64,000 nucleotides of DNA from contig NC_067195.1 in NCBI RefSeq assembly GCF_000699445.3, positions 88,402,569 to 88,466,568 of the forward strand. The letters run 5' to 3'. Below the pieces are notes generated by a model. The model was not told the origin of the DNA and did no database searches. It worked only from the letters and a program-made list of their open reading frames with translations. Source of the stretch: Schistosoma haematobium. Lineage: Eukaryota; Platyhelminthes; Trematoda; Strigeidida; Schistosomatidae. A program made the translations under genes and the position numbers. This document shows, in pieces, positions 1 through 11,271 of this stretch; positions within the stretch are counted from its first letter, which is position 1; each line of letters opens with the position of its first letter.

Positions 1-223
1 AGAGAGAATAAGTTAGGTCCAAAATCATTTCACAGTATTCTGTACATCAAAATAAGATATCCTCTTAGTCTGCGATAGGACAGAGTAAAGAGGTTCAGTT
101 TTTCAAGCTTCTCTTTGTATGGTAAACCCTGGAGTTCCGGAATCGCACGCGTAGCTGCTCTCTGTACTTTTACGGGATGTCCGAGTCAACTTTTGAACAG
201 GGGCTTGAAACCTGAACGCAGTT

Positions 224-1396
224 TCAAATCTTGGTTCTCACTAAGGATGTGTATACTGTGTTGAACATGGTAGTGTCTAACTTAGTAAATGTCCACTTTA
301 AGGACCAGAGGGTTCGAAACTTCTTAGCTGCGACCTTACAGTAATGGGCCGTCGTCTTAAGATCATGACTCACGATCACCCCAAGATCCTTTGGAGACCG
401 GACCACGGGTAATGGCACTTCTCCTATGCTGCACCTATTAACCTTTGTATCCCAAAAGTGCATGTACACACACTTTACCACGTTGATAAGCATCAGCCAC
501 TCTTTAGACCAGTTAATCACACTATTTAAGTCTGCCTGAAGAGCACATGCATCTCTGTCTCCAGTTATTACTCGCCAGATTTCCACATCGTCAGCGTACA
601 ACAACTTTGGGGATTGAACTATACTTGGAAGATCATTTACATACAGTATAAAAAATAGAGGACCTGAGACGGAACCTTGAGGCACTCCACTAAATACTGG
701 TCTCCAGATGGATCACTTGGAATTTATTCCTACATTCTGTCTACGACCTACTAGGAAATCCTTAGGCCATTTTAAAAGCGTTCCAGCAATACCAAGATTT
801 TCAAACTTAAATAGCAGTCTACTTGTTGGCGCCTTGTCGAAAGCCTTACTGACGTCTATGTAAACAACTTCCACTGAGTTTCCATTGTCTAGCGCCTTTA
901 TACAAGATTCTATTGCCATAAGGAGATTCATTGTACATGACAAACCCTTTCTAAAACCATGTTGTTCGCTGTTTAACAGGTTGTTGGTTTCCGAAAATGA
1001 CATTTTGGACTCTTTAACTATTCTCTTCAATATTTTAACTACAACACTGGTGAGGCTCACAGGTCTGTAGTTCAATGGAACTTGTCTCGGTCCTGTTTTA
1101 TGTATGGGAGTGACGACTGCGTCCTTTCATTCCATAGGTAACACACCTTGGTAAAGTGACATGTCGAATATCACAGTCAGTGGGGCTGCAATATATTTCG
1201 TAATATATCTCAAGATTTTGGGGTGTATTTCATCTGGTCCTGTTGACTTCTCCATGTTTAGGGTGCTAAGAGCCTTAAGTACATCGTCTTGATCAAAGTC
1301 CACGGTGAGCAGGTGGTTTGTTGACTCTTTGTTTTGGTCCGGTGTTCTGTTTAGAGGAGGTTCCTTAGTGAAAACTGCCCTAAAATAGTTAGCCAT
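224..1396 (-). pseudogene. CR1-A reverse transcriptase, broken
   Basis: Broken RT domain of the CR1-A ORF2. Three open pieces follow each other on the minus strand: 1396-1127 (STGPDEIHPKIL, the RT entry region), 1075-713 (NYRPVSLTSVVVKIL, SEQHGFRKGLSC, then VSKAFDKAP) and 685-224 (PQGSVSGPLFFILYVNDL, then the catalytic YADDVEIW). They are separated by stops and frame changes. The active-site motif reads YADD, the form expected for LINE RTs. In vivo the intact protein would copy LINE RNA at nicked chromosomal sites. This copy cannot be translated through. It is close to the same region of 53139-54104. Confidence 0.88.
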
Positions 1397-1781
1397 AGCC
1401 GCTACTTTTTCCTGATCTTCCTCTATTATTTAAGATTCGTTCCCTTCTTTAATTAGGTTGGGAATCCAATGATGCATCATTGTTCCGTAGTATGTGTACG
1501 AGAATATTCTCTTGGGCTGCTTGAGTGCAGATTGTGCCAGCTACATTTCATAGTTTTTTTGAGCTTCCCGAATTTTTGTTATATTCTTGTTTCTTACCAA
1601 TCTGTAGGGTTCCATCGTACCTGCTGTGCCAAAGCGGACAGCAACAGTTCTTCTTTTGTCTTAGTAAACGTCGAATATCCAGGCCTATCCAGGGATGTCC
1701 GTGCTTCTTTTTCTTTGGGACAGTCCAGGGTATGTATGGTTGAGTTACCTGATTGTATAACTGCCTGAATAGAGTCCATGC

Positions 1782-2570
1782 CTATTGTACTGATGCCTTT
1801 GAGTCAATTTCCCAGTTCTCAGCCGATGCTGCGGAGTTGATTGCCTGCATATCTGCCTTCCATATGTTAGGACGGGCCGGCGCAACTGCTTGACAGGTAA
1901 TCTCAACCATGAATTTGAATAATACGACTGCATGGACACTTCTCCCTAATGGTGGGGGAAAATTCATTTGACCAACGTCATCACCGTGTGTGAAGACTAA
2001 ATCTAAAAGAGAAGAAGAGTTTCTTAAGTCGTATCTTGTGGGGTTTCCAGTGTGTTGGAATAAAGCTAATTCAATCGAGGTTTCTAACAGTTTGCAATCG
2101 AACGACGTTATCGATGACCCTACTTCTAAGTTAACCCAGTTTATATATGGTGCATTAAAGTCGCCTACTACAAGGCGTTTACTCATGTTACACCAGGACT
2201 TAAGTTTACTTAGGAGAAAATAATCTGCTACACATTTTGGACTACGATATACTACAACTACTTCAATATCTTGCCGTCGGCATTTCAACTTACATCTCAC
2301 CAGTGCACATTTCCGTGAATCATGTACCACTGTTTCAACTGCTCACATGCTCAGGGTACTTTACGTGTACAGAATAACCCCACCTTCCCCACGGTTTAAC
2401 CTATCAGCCATACTGGTTAAAAAACCAGTCAACTGAATTTCATTATCTAATACTTCTGACGTTAATCATGTTTCTGAGACAGCAATAACATCCAGTTTTT
2501 CTTTATCCACCACTGACTTGAGCCTCGCCATTTTATTTAGTAGGCTGCGAGGATTTGGGTAGCATACCTT
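1782..2570 (-). pseudogene. CR1-A APE-type endonuclease and linker, broken
   Basis: The longest open stretch is 2330-1782. It contains VVVVYRSPKC, the metal-site motif VVGDFNAPYINW, and LLDLVFTHGDDVGQ, all matching the endonuclease of APE-type LINEs. These are followed by the linker RPNIWKADMQAINSAASAENW, shared almost exactly with the copy at 52495-53109. Upstream, to about 2570, the DNA encodes the endonuclease start in broken form; the parallel region of the CR1-B copies starts with CYTNARNLRNKTSELSLMVD. Stops interrupt the frame. The role in the intact element is to nick target DNA. Confidence 0.82.
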
Positions 2571-3344
2571 TAAGTCTGTGGAGAACTTTCCCTCACCACC
2601 CAGAGTGGTTTGGGAATCGTTTTGCTCCGAACTTTTACAAATTGAAAACCCTCTAGAATGAGGTTTCTTTCACCATTTCGGCGGCGCTCGTTTGTTTCAA
2701 CTTCTGCAGCTCATCTCTTAATACGATCAGCTAGGCTAAGATCCTCATGGATATAGATTCCAATCGAATCAATTTACGCGAGTTGGCTAGAATCAGGTCC
2801 CTTTCTTCAACCGTAGGGAATGTAAACTTCAAGAGGCAGCTTTTTTGAGGACTTTCAGAATCCACCTTTTGTCCTATTCTATTAAGCTTACAGATGCTAA
2901 CTTCTTAAACTGTTTCTGGGAGTAGCTTGTTTATCAAAGACTTAATATGACGGAAGTCGTGCTCAAATCTAGCCTTTGGTTCCCTATCTGAAGATTCTCC
3001 TAACTTATGAAAAATGACTGACCTCTCAGCGAGGTCCGTCTTGACACGCTGTGGAATTTTATTTCATGAAACCGTCTCTTCATTGCAATCCTGTTTTCTT
3101 ACTTCTCTTTACTTAGGTGTGACTGCGAGCCACTCATTTATCTTATTTTGTCTCATTAGCACTTCCTCTACACTGCCCAGACTTGACTCCCCTATAATTT
3201 GTATTATATTGACATGTGAATCCAGAACTAAAACCGCAGATTCACATGTCTTAGTACTGTCTATAGGTTGTTTCTTCTTCTCTGTGCGCTTCTTTCTCCT
3301 TGTAACAATACCTACATCCATATGCTTTCCTGCTTCCCTGATGA
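2571..3344 (-). pseudogene. CR1-A ORF1, C-terminal and middle part, broken
   Basis: Degenerate remainder of ORF1 between the endonuclease and the Gypsy insertion. The only sizeable open stretch, 3321-3109, encodes a basic segment (RRKKRTEKKK) followed by VLVLDSHVNIIQIIGESS. By position it corresponds to the central part of the 402-residue ORF1 of the CR1-B copy at 58274-59482, which also has a basic segment after the finger domain. The N-terminal finger of this ORF1 lies on the other side of the Gypsy element at 11272-11609. Confidence 0.65.
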
Positions 3345-3349
3345 GGTTC
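3345..3349. repeat. Target site duplication of Gypsy element, left
   Basis: GGTTC directly precedes the 5' LTR. The same GGTTC directly follows the 3' LTR at 11267-11271. A 5-bp duplication is normal for Ty3/Gypsy integration and fixes the element borders. Confidence 0.93.
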
Positions 3350-3500
3350 TGTGGTGTTTGAATGAACCAATGATACCTTTGTACTGGTTGAATGTTTGAT
3401 TTCGAATTCTAAATACAGTACATTCGTTGTGTCTGTGTCTTCTTAATTCAATTGTGTTAATCCTGGAATTCCTAATTCATACGACAATTAGAATACTATA
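3350..3500 (+). repeat. 5' LTR
   Basis: A 151-bp LTR starting TGTGGTGTTTGAATG and ending TAGAATACTATA. By eye every base matches the 3' LTR at 11116-11266. Its termini are TG...TA rather than the usual TG...CA. It is very short for a Gypsy LTR. Confidence 0.95.
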
Positions 3501-3515
3501 TTGGCGTCGTGATGG
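3501..3515 (+). promoter_or_regulatory. Probable tRNA primer binding site
   Basis: TTGGCGTCGTGATGG begins right after the 5' LTR, where Gypsy elements place the primer binding site. The leader of the LTR remnant at 47.4 kb, read on the minus strand, starts with the very similar ATTGGCGACGGGG. I cannot say which tRNA matches. Confidence 0.6.
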
Positions 3516-4423
3516 AACCTGCAATGGAAAAGTTGGATATTCATTCAACTCCTGAAGCTATTGAGGATTATTTGGAAAGGTTCGAAATTTGGAGCATGAC
3601 CAAGAAAGATGTTAAAGGTGAGAAAATTGTGGCACATTTTCTGACATTCATTGGGAGAGAAGCGTACAGCTTATTAAAAACTTTGGAATATCCAGAAAAA
3701 CCTATCTCACTCCCTTATGCAACTCTTAAAGAGCTATTGTTAAGTCATGTAAAATGCACCAGTTTTGAATGCCGTGAAAGGGCGAAGTTTCATAAGATGA
3801 TTCGTCAAAATGACCAAAAGGTTCGGGAATTCATCCTTGAATTACAGAAACAAGCTGCCAAGTGTAATTTCGGTGATCAACTTCATGTGCAACTGAGAGA
3901 TCGATTACTTGCAGGAATTAACATACCGAGTTTGAAAAGAGAGCTGTTAAGAATGCCAAACTGTTCCTTTCAAGATGCTAGAACTGCATGTATTAACTAA
4001 GAAGCAGTCAATGAACTTGATATCCAGTCGATGAAGATTTCTGATACTTTGCTTAGTCGTCGTGATGAACTACAATCTCAGGGTCAATCAAACTTGCGTT
4101 CATTTAACAGTGATTCCTATTCTCGTGTAAATATGAAAGGTGTTTCAACGAGGAATTACAAAGCAAATCACAAAGGTGAGATGAAGTTTGGTAAATGTTT
4201 ATCATGTGGAAAGTTTCATGCTCGCAATTCATGTGTATTTCGTAATGCTAAATGTTTTAAATGTGGTAAGGTAGGACACATTCAGTCAGTATGCAAAGCT
4301 ACTGTTCATTTTGCTTCGAGCTGTACTAAATCTTGTAATTTAAATTTCAATAATTCGGATGTTTCTAGTGATCATTTGTCTTTGTCCACTATTTCGAAAG
4401 GTAATGCTCATATTCAGAAGTGA
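3509..4423 (+). pseudogene. gag: Gypsy Gag with two CCHC zinc knuckles; one in-frame stop, 3' end cut
   Basis: The ATG at 3509 is the first after the LTR. The frame runs to a TAA at 3998-4000 and continues in the same frame from 4001 to the RTE insertion, so one nonsense codon divides it. The first 163 codons match a Gag capsid region (SREAYSLLKTLEYP-type helix-rich sequence ending in a DARTACIN segment). The second part has two nucleocapsid zinc knuckles, CLSCGKFHARNSC (CX2CX3HX4C) and CFKCGKVGHIQSVC (CX2CX4HX4C), at about 4195-4295. The product would package element RNA. The protein continues past the nested RTE into protease. Confidence 0.9.
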
Positions 4424-4656
4424 TTATATTATTTATTATTATTTGAACACGTGAATATTGGTACAAGAGAGCGCCAATATATATGCGCCACACAAAACAA
4501 TGAGAATTCGAAGAGAAGTAGAAAAAAAAACTAAGGAGCGCAAAAGAAAAAGAGAACAATGACGAAGAGATTGGAGTAAGGTAGTGTGGTAGTAACGATG
4601 GAACGAAAAGGTACAATCAGAAGAAATCTTTCAGGTAAAGGAGACACAACCACTTT

Positions 4657-7600
4657 TTATGAAGAAAGTAAAAGAAGGTTACAGCAGGATCGCCACTGGC
4701 TTCTATTCTGAGCCATATCTGATAACGTCTCTAGCCACTGTGTAGCACCATCTCTCAGACCCCAACCAGGGAGTCGTAAAGGACCGACAGAAGCCAGTCC
4801 TTTGCAGCTTTCTTTCATACCACGACACCATGTCATGCACTGACCACCTCTCCGCTTCTTCCAACCAGTCCCAGAGTCGGCAAATAATGCACGGCATGGA
4901 ATTCTCTGGGACGACATTCGGAGAACATGTCCAAGCCACCGAAGTCGGTGTTTCAAGATGGTAACACCAATTGAATTATCATCTCTGTGCCCGAACACAC
5001 GATACCGAACCTCTGCATTACTGACATGGTGTTGCCACTGAATGTCAGAAATCCTTCGGAGACAGCGGTGATCGAACACAGAGAGTCGTCTAACGTCCTC
5101 AACTCGGAGAGGCCAGGTTTCACAAGCATAGAGCAAAACTGCTCTCACCGACGCGTTGCATATTCGACCTTTTACAGCCAGACTAACATCACGAAGGCGC
5201 CAAAGGTGGCCCAGATTGGCATAAGCCGCTCTGGCTTTCACTATTCGTGCATTGATCTCATCACTCACACCCCCACCAGCACTTATGCAGCTACCCAGAT
5301 ACACGAACTTCTCAACTACGTCTATCTGCTCACCATCCAGGGTGAGTACAGAATTGGAATCCTGCCAGTCTTGTAGAAGTACTTTGCACTTGGAAGGTGC
5401 AAAGCACATACCATACCTACGGACACTGATTGTCAACTGATTAAGTGCGGGTTGCATGCCTTGGGCATTATCGCACAGTAAGACAATATCGTCCGCATAC
5501 TCAAGGTCGAGAAGTCTTTCTCCAGGCAACAGATCCACACCACCATTACTTACATTCATCAGAGCTGTTTCCAGAATGTCATCGATGGCAAAGTTGAAGA
5601 GGAATGGTGAGATTGGGCAACCCTGCCTAACCCCACTGCTCGAATGGAACAATGGAGAGAGGTGGTTGTATGCCCTCACTCTGCCTGAGGTGTTTTTATA
5701 TAGGGCTTTTAGGATGTTAATAAACTTCTCAGGCACACCCTTCTTCAATAGACAATCCCAGAGAACAGTCCTGTCCAACGAATCGAAGGCAGCCCTGATG
5801 TCAAGAAACACTACGATTGTTGGCCTTTGATAAATATGGCGATGTTCTAACATTTGGCGTAGGGTGAAGATATGATCAATACATCCTCGACCAGAACGAA
5901 ACCCAGCCTGCTCCTCGCGAGTCAATCTTTCTCGGGTTTTGAACAGCCTACGAAGAATGACGGAAGCCAATAGCTTGGACGCAATCGGAAGTAAACTTAT
6001 CCCCCGATAGTTGTTACAGGAACGACGTGAACCCTTTTTAAAGATAGGGACAACTATCGACTCATTCCATGACGTTGGTACACTCTCTAGTTCCCAAACC
6101 TTTGTAAACAACGTCGTCAATTCCTTAGTCAAAAGTCACCACCATCTTTAAAAAGAGCCGGAGGTAAGTCATCTGGGCCAGGTGATTTGTAACGCTTCAA
6201 GAGTTGGAGTTCCTTGCGGACTTCCTCCTCATTTGGTGGATCAGTCGTCACCGGTCATGGAGGGCAGGACAGTCTGACCGATGTTGCCGGAGCAGCAGGC
6301 CAGTTGAACTGCCCTTCGAAAAATTCTGCCCATCGTCCAAGACGTCGATGGATGTTAGTGATTGGCATCCCATCATCCTCGCAGATTGTTTCACTCACAC
6401 CAGACTTCTTGCTGTCAGTGGCTCGGATGAGCTGGAAGAGCTTCCGGTAGTTACCAAATGCAGCTGCTGCTTCCAGCTCATTAGCACGCATCGACCACCA
6501 GGCTTCTCGGTCCTTACGCAAGCTTTGCCCAATTTCCTTACGTAACATCCTTCGTTTGTGGTCAAACTCACGGTCACCCGGAGTAGACCGACGGGCTTCG
6601 ATGAGTTGTAAGGAACCTGGAGAAACCCAGTGCTTAAAAGCGGGACGTTTCGCGAACCCACAACTGACTGTTCCCGCCATTTTCATGGCGTCATGCAATT
6701 GCAACCAATGCTCATCTATACTTTTCGGTGGAGTGGTAGCTAGCCTAGAGGCTAGCTCGGTTCGATACTTACTTGCAACAGAAGTTGCAACCAGCTTGCT
6801 AACATCAATCTTTTGGTGGTGGTCACTTCGTTGTCCACTGAAAAGTAAGGCAAGATTGGCGCAGACCAAGGCATGGTCAGAGTCAAGATAGGTACTCCAA
6901 AAGGAGCGGTAGTCTTGTACACAACCACGCCAGCGGTAGCTGATCGCGATGCGATCAATCCGAGTCAAGGCTTGAGATGCAGAGGGAGGACGCCAGGTGG
7001 CACATCAGAGATGACTGTGCCGAAAGTTAGTGCTAGCCAGAAACAGGTTGTTGTCTGTGCACAGTTGCAGTAGACGGCCCCAGTTATCAGACCTGCGACG
7101 AACAAGTTCCCATCGACCACCTACACGACTCTCTTCTGTGCCTAGACGCCCGACCTGAGCATTCAAGTCTCCGGCTAGTACTACAATATCTGTCGAACGC
7201 ACTTTCTGGAGAAGAACTGATAACTGGTGGTAAAACTCATCCTTGATTGCATCCGGGCTGCAATCTGTCGGGGCATAGGCGGAGATGACGAAAAGACATC
7301 GTTTCTCACGCCGATTTCTTCTCACTTTGATGGAACTTTCTAATCTAACAGCACATAACCGACTGTTAATGGGGATCCAATCGACTAGTGCTGCCTCACC
7401 TCTAGCGCTTAGTGCGACACCAACGCCAGCAAGACCAGACGAAGATGCCACAGGGTCCCCGGATAAGCGCACGTAAAACAAGCTTTTTGAAGTGACAGAT
7501 GTAGAGCGAATTTGTAGTACTTCACCAGAGTCTTGAATACGGGTCTCGGATAGACAACAACCATCAATATTAAGACTTTCCAAAGACATAGCCAGCCCTA

Positions 7601-7706
7601 TCTGTTGACCAACCTGCATAAGTGTGCGAACGTTGAAGGTAGCCAGTTTGAATGGCGCACGTGGTTTCAGAAAAACTGCTTCAGTCCTCGTATTCGATGG
7701 TAACAT
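4657..7706 (-). pseudogene. RTE-1 endonuclease-reverse transcriptase ORF, three breaks
   Basis: Roughly 1000-codon RTE-clade polyprotein. The N-terminal APE endonuclease (7706-7005) has LATFNVRTL, LSETRI, SAYAPTD and the catalytic GDLNAQVG. The next stretch, 6968-6255, is in the same frame after one stop and has the SDHALV-type motif (DSDHALVCANL). After another stop, and a shift near 6140, the RT runs 6132-4657 with KKGSRRSCNNYRGISLL, QAGFRSGRGCIDHIF, FLDIRAAFDSLDR, SSGVRQGCPISPFLFNF and [10 protein letters not shown]. The C-terminal region has YACETWPL and FDHRCLRRI, then [11 protein letters not shown], typical of RTE proteins of flukes. It acts by target-primed reverse transcription. This copy is not translatable through. 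Confidence 0.92.
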
Positions 7707-7807
7707 ACAATTTTCAACCGGACAGTGACTCGAGAACGTTTAGATACAGTCGGATTTCCACCAAAGACGAGCCGCTGTATAAGTATAAAAGAGGGTGAAT
7801 AATGTGG

Positions 7808-7810
7808 AAA

Positions 7811-7844
<34 letters not shown>

Positions 7845-7890
7845 CAATAATAGTAATAATAATAGTATTAATAATGACAATAATTGTAAT
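7808..7890. repeat. AAT trinucleotide microsatellite in RTE-1 leader
   Basis: Runs of AAT with interspersed GAC and AGT units. It produces low-complexity Asn-rich open frames that are not genes. It lies between the conserved RTE-1 leader and its ORF. Confidence 0.9.
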
Positions 7891-8249
7891 GATAATAATC
7901 TGAATCAATTGTTTGTTTTTCAAAGCGAGAAAGGTAATTTCCATAGGCATAAAGAGTTCATCAATTTGTGTGTGGGCTGTAATACTGCTCGGGTGCCCAA
8001 ACCGAAGCAGGTGGTTATCTTAGGGGGCCACTCCCCGAGCCTTTGACCTAAAGGTCTAACCCACAAGGCAGTGGAGCATCGTAAGGAGATGCAGTCCCAT
8101 GGTAGCCGGTGACCAACGATTGGTTCATACGCCATTTGTTCCCGCAGGATACTGGAGCCCGTATACGCGTGGCCGTGTGAGAGTATTTCGAGAGGGAGAG
8201 CGGACTCTCCCACTCTCGGCCGTACCAGGGCGTTCAGGGGGCTTGGTTC

Positions 8250-11127
8250 ATTTCATGACTTTATTCTGGACACAGGCAGTATAGAGTCCATTATTTCATT
8301 CAAGAACTTGAAAGCTTTAGTTCCTAACGTTGTTGTACGACCCACTGAAGTATCAATACTGGGGATTACTGGACACAGACTGCCCATACGAGGATGTTGT
8401 GAATTGCTAATCAGAGATGATAATTCTTCATACATACCTTGTGAATTTTTAGTTAGCGAAACAGGACTGTCAATATTGGGTTTAAAGAATTTGAAAAGGC
8501 TTAAGGTGGAGTTGTCCTTCTTAGTTTCTAAAGAAAATTCTGATACTTTACTTAAAGATTTGATAGCTATGTGTGCTAAGTGCAGTGGAGGTATGAAAAT
8601 TAAGCCTATAAAACTTCAAGTACAGGGTGATCCCGTCTTTCTTAAAAGACGAATAATTCCTTATGGTCTTCGAGAAGCAGTACATAAGACATTAAACGAT
8701 TTGTGTGTGAAAGGCATAATTGAACCAATTCAGTCTTCAGCATGGGGTACTCCTATCGTTACGCCACTGAAGTCGGACGGCAAGACCCCTAGAATTTGCG
8801 GTGACTATAGATTAACTCTGAACTCCCGTTTGTTGAAGCAAACGTGCACGACGGTAGAAGCTGAAGATATTCTAAATCGACTTCATGGTTCTAAAGTGTT
8901 CTCGAAAGTTGACCTAAAAGATGCTTATCTTCAAATTCCTTTAGATGATTCTTCATCTATTTTGACGACAATTAACACTCTTTTTGGTCTGTTCAAATAC
9001 AATTTCCTTCCATTTGGTCTAAGTTGTTCTCCAGCCATATTTAAGGAAGTTATGAATAAAGTAGTTAGTGATCTTGAAGGTGTTGAAGTTTATCAAGATG
9101 ATCTCATTGTTCATGGCTCTAATAAGGTAGTTCATGACCAGAGACTTATTGCTTTATTGCGTCGTTTAATTGAGAAGAATATAACAGTGAATCCAAATAA
9201 GTGTTCATTTTGTGTGTCTAGTTTTGAATGCCTTGGATACCTAGTTGATGGTAATGGTTTTAGACCAGATATGAAACGACTAGCTCCACTGACTAATGCA
9301 CCGTCTCCGAAAAATCTTACAGAATTACGTTCACTAGTGGGTGCTCTTCAATACTATTCCCGTTTTATTCCTAATTTTTCTTGTCGTGCAAATTGTTTAT
9401 TTAATATTTTAACATCCAATTCATTCAAATGGAGTGAGGAACAAGAGTCATGCTTACGAAGTCTGCTGAAGTTTCTTCAAAGTGATGCTGTTCTTCGAAC
9501 GTACTCCCCTAATGTACATTCTGTGCTTATTACTGATGCATCACCTGTGGGAATTGGTGCAGTTTTGGAACAGGAAGGTAGACCAGTTATTTGTGTTTCA
9601 CGCAAACTTACTGTTACTGAACAAGGTTATTCACAGACTCAGCGAGAAGCATTAGCTGTGTTTTGGGCTGTTAAAAGACTTCATAAATATTTATTCGGAA
9701 AGAAATTCACTATTGTTACTGATCATGAAGCTTTAAAGTTTATTTATCATCCCGAAAAATCCTTAGCACGTTCCTCAGCAGCTATGGTTCAACGATAGAG
9801 TATTGCTTTGAGTGCATATGACTATACGGTTCAGCACAGAAGTGCCAAACAGATTCAACATGTTGATTACATTTCTCGACAGTCATTACAAGATAAACCT
9901 ATTAATACTTCGGATTGTTTGTTAGTGCAACCTTTACCAGTGAGACGTTCAGATCTCATTAGAGAAACTCGCAGATATTTTGGATGTATACTCAGTGCTA
10001 TAAGGAAAGGTTGGAATGCTAATTTGAAACGGAGATTTCCTATCTATTTTTCAAAGCGGGATGAGTTATCTACTACTCTTGATGGTATTTTGTGTTTAAA
10101 CTATCGTGTTGTCATTCCTCCTTCGTTGCGTAAATCTGTTCTTGAAGATCTTCATAGTGGTCATTTAGGTGTTGAGAAAATGAAGTCCTTGGCAAGGCTC
10201 ACATGCTGGTGGCCAGAGATAAATGCAGATATATGTCGTACGGCAAACAATTGTGAGAAATGTCATCAGTTGAAAAGTCATCTTTCGAAGTGGGTGCCAT
10301 GGCCAGTATCGTCTGAGGCCTGGCAGAGGATTCATGCTGACTATTGTGGACCATTTCTTGGTAAATACTACGCACTAGTAGTCATTGATTCCTTTTCAAA
10401 GTGGCCTGAAGTTTTTTTCACAACTTCACCAAATTCTGATTTCACAATACAAGCATTAAGAAAGGTGTTTAGTCGAGAAGGTGTTCCCTTGGTGTTGGTG
10501 ACTGATAATGGCTCACATTTTGCTGCAGATGCAGTCACTACCTGGTTGAACGGTATAGGGTGCAAACATCTATTTACTGCTCCCAGACATCCGTGTTCTA
10601 ATGGTCAGGCAGAGAATTTTGTTAGGACATTAAAGACTGCTATTGATTCTATAGCCCCCTCAACATTTAATGAGCTGGAGAGGGGAGTAGATACCTTTCT
10701 ATTGCAATATAGAAATGCCAAACATTCGGTGACGAAGGAGACTCCAGCGAAGCTATTGAAAGGAAGAATTCTTCGGTCGAATATGAGATGTCTGGAGTCT
10801 GCAGAAGTTACATACTATCGAGGAAATGATCTTCGACCATCTACGGGTATTGTTCTGAAGAATGTCGGAAAATCGATGGTGCGAATTCTAGACATCGATG
10901 ACTTAAGTACACACAGTCGACATGTAGATCAAATACAATTTCAGGAACCAGGTGAGTCAGTTCCAATTTCGATTGTTAATTCTAATGCTAATGAGCATAT
11001 TCTAGATAATACAGAATCCTTATCCAATATAATGTCAGACAGACTCAGGATGAATTTGAGAAGAAGATGTACGATTGATTACAAACACCTAGACTCCAAT
11101 TTAAGCTGTGGCGGATGTGGTGTTTGA
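8250..11127 (+). pseudogene. pol: Gypsy Pol: protease, RT, RNase H, integrase; one in-frame stop
   Basis: The frame re-enters after the RTE at about 8250. Protease shows LDTGS at about 8265-8280 and SILGL further on. RT follows, with LPFGL and the catalytic VYQDDLIVHG near 9085-9115. RNase H has LITDASPVGIGAVL and TIVTDHEALKF. A TAG at 9796-9798 interrupts the frame just before the RT/RNase H to integrase linker; the same frame continues to 11127. Integrase has the HHCC finger (HSGHLGVEKM ... CEKCHQLK), then the DDE residues in HADYCGPF, VTDNGSHF and SNGQAENF. The stop codon lies 12 bases inside the 3' LTR. One nonsense codon and the upstream RTE prevent a normal Gag-Pol product. Confidence 0.93.
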
Positions 11128-11266
11128 ATGAACCAATGATACCTTTGTACTGGTTGAATGTTTGATTTCGAATTCTAAATACAGTACATTCGTTGTGTCT
11201 GTGTCTTCTTAATTCAATTGTGTTAATCCTGGAATTCCTAATTCATACGACAATTAGAATACTATA
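11116..11266 (+). repeat. 3' LTR
   Basis: Base-for-base copy of the 5' LTR. It overlaps the last 12 bases of pol. No strong polypurine tract is visible just upstream. Confidence 0.95.
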
Positions 11267-11271
11267 GGTTC
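11267..11271. repeat. Target site duplication of Gypsy element, right
   Basis: GGTTC immediately follows the 3' LTR and matches 3345-3349. Confidence 0.93.

Larger units (their letters stand above)
1..3344 (-). mobile_element. CR1-like LINE (CR1-A copy 1), 3' and middle part
   Basis: Minus-strand non-LTR retrotransposon running off the left window edge. On the minus strand it holds, in order, part of ORF1 (about 3344-2571), an APE-type endonuclease (about 2570-1780), a linker, and a reverse transcriptase with its C-terminal region (about 1396-1). The second CR1-A copy at 52.2-54.65 kb is closely similar in DNA and protein and confirms the layout. The 5' part of the same insertion continues at 11272-11645, because a Gypsy element landed in ORF1 at 3344/11267. 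Many stops and frameshifts make it inactive. Assignment to the CR1/Jockey-like group rests on an ORF1 with a PHD-like finger, the endonuclease, and an RT of the QHGFRKG / FSKAFD type. Confidence 0.88.
4424..8240 (-). mobile_element. RTE-like LINE (RTE-1), nested in the Gypsy element
   Basis: Minus-strand non-LTR element inserted between gag and the protease of the Gypsy element. On the minus strand it has a 5' leader (about 8240-7710, with an ATT-type microsatellite), a single ORF with APE endonuclease and RT (7706-4657), a 3' UTR, and an AT-rich tail (AATAATAATAAATAATATAA-like) at about 4450-4424. The 5' leader and last 60 bases recur as short fused elements at 15.06, 32.68 and 50.5 kb. I could not find a clear target duplication, so the right border (8228-8250) is approximate. 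The coding breaks are few (two stops, one frameshift). Confidence 0.88.
3350..11266 (+). mobile_element. Ty3/Gypsy LTR retrotransposon, nearly intact but split by an RTE
   Basis: Full-length LTR retrotransposon bounded by two identical 151-bp LTRs and a GGTTC target duplication. The gene order is Gag (zinc knuckles), protease, RT, RNase H, integrase, which is the Ty3/Gypsy order. Without the nested RTE (about 4424-8240) the element would be roughly 4.1 kb. Only two in-frame stops are visible in its own coding DNA (3998-4000 in gag and 9796-9798 in pol). It resembles the small Gypsy elements of schistosomes with two CCHC knuckles; I do not assign a published name. The host sequence is the older CR1-A LINE. 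Confidence 0.95.

Noticed and set aside
4987..5830. Plus-strand frames opposite the RTE-1 RT
   Set aside because: They are shadows of the RT frame, which carries all motifs.
7795..8046. Asn-rich open frame (MNNVESNNNNNN...)
   Set aside because: It is the translation of an AAT microsatellite in the RTE-1 leader and has no independent support as a gene.
4424..8240. Target site duplication of the nested RTE-1
   Set aside because: I compared the left flank (ATATTCAGAAG) with the right flank (CGTTCAGGGGGCTTGG); only TTCAG is shared, too short and uncertain to call.
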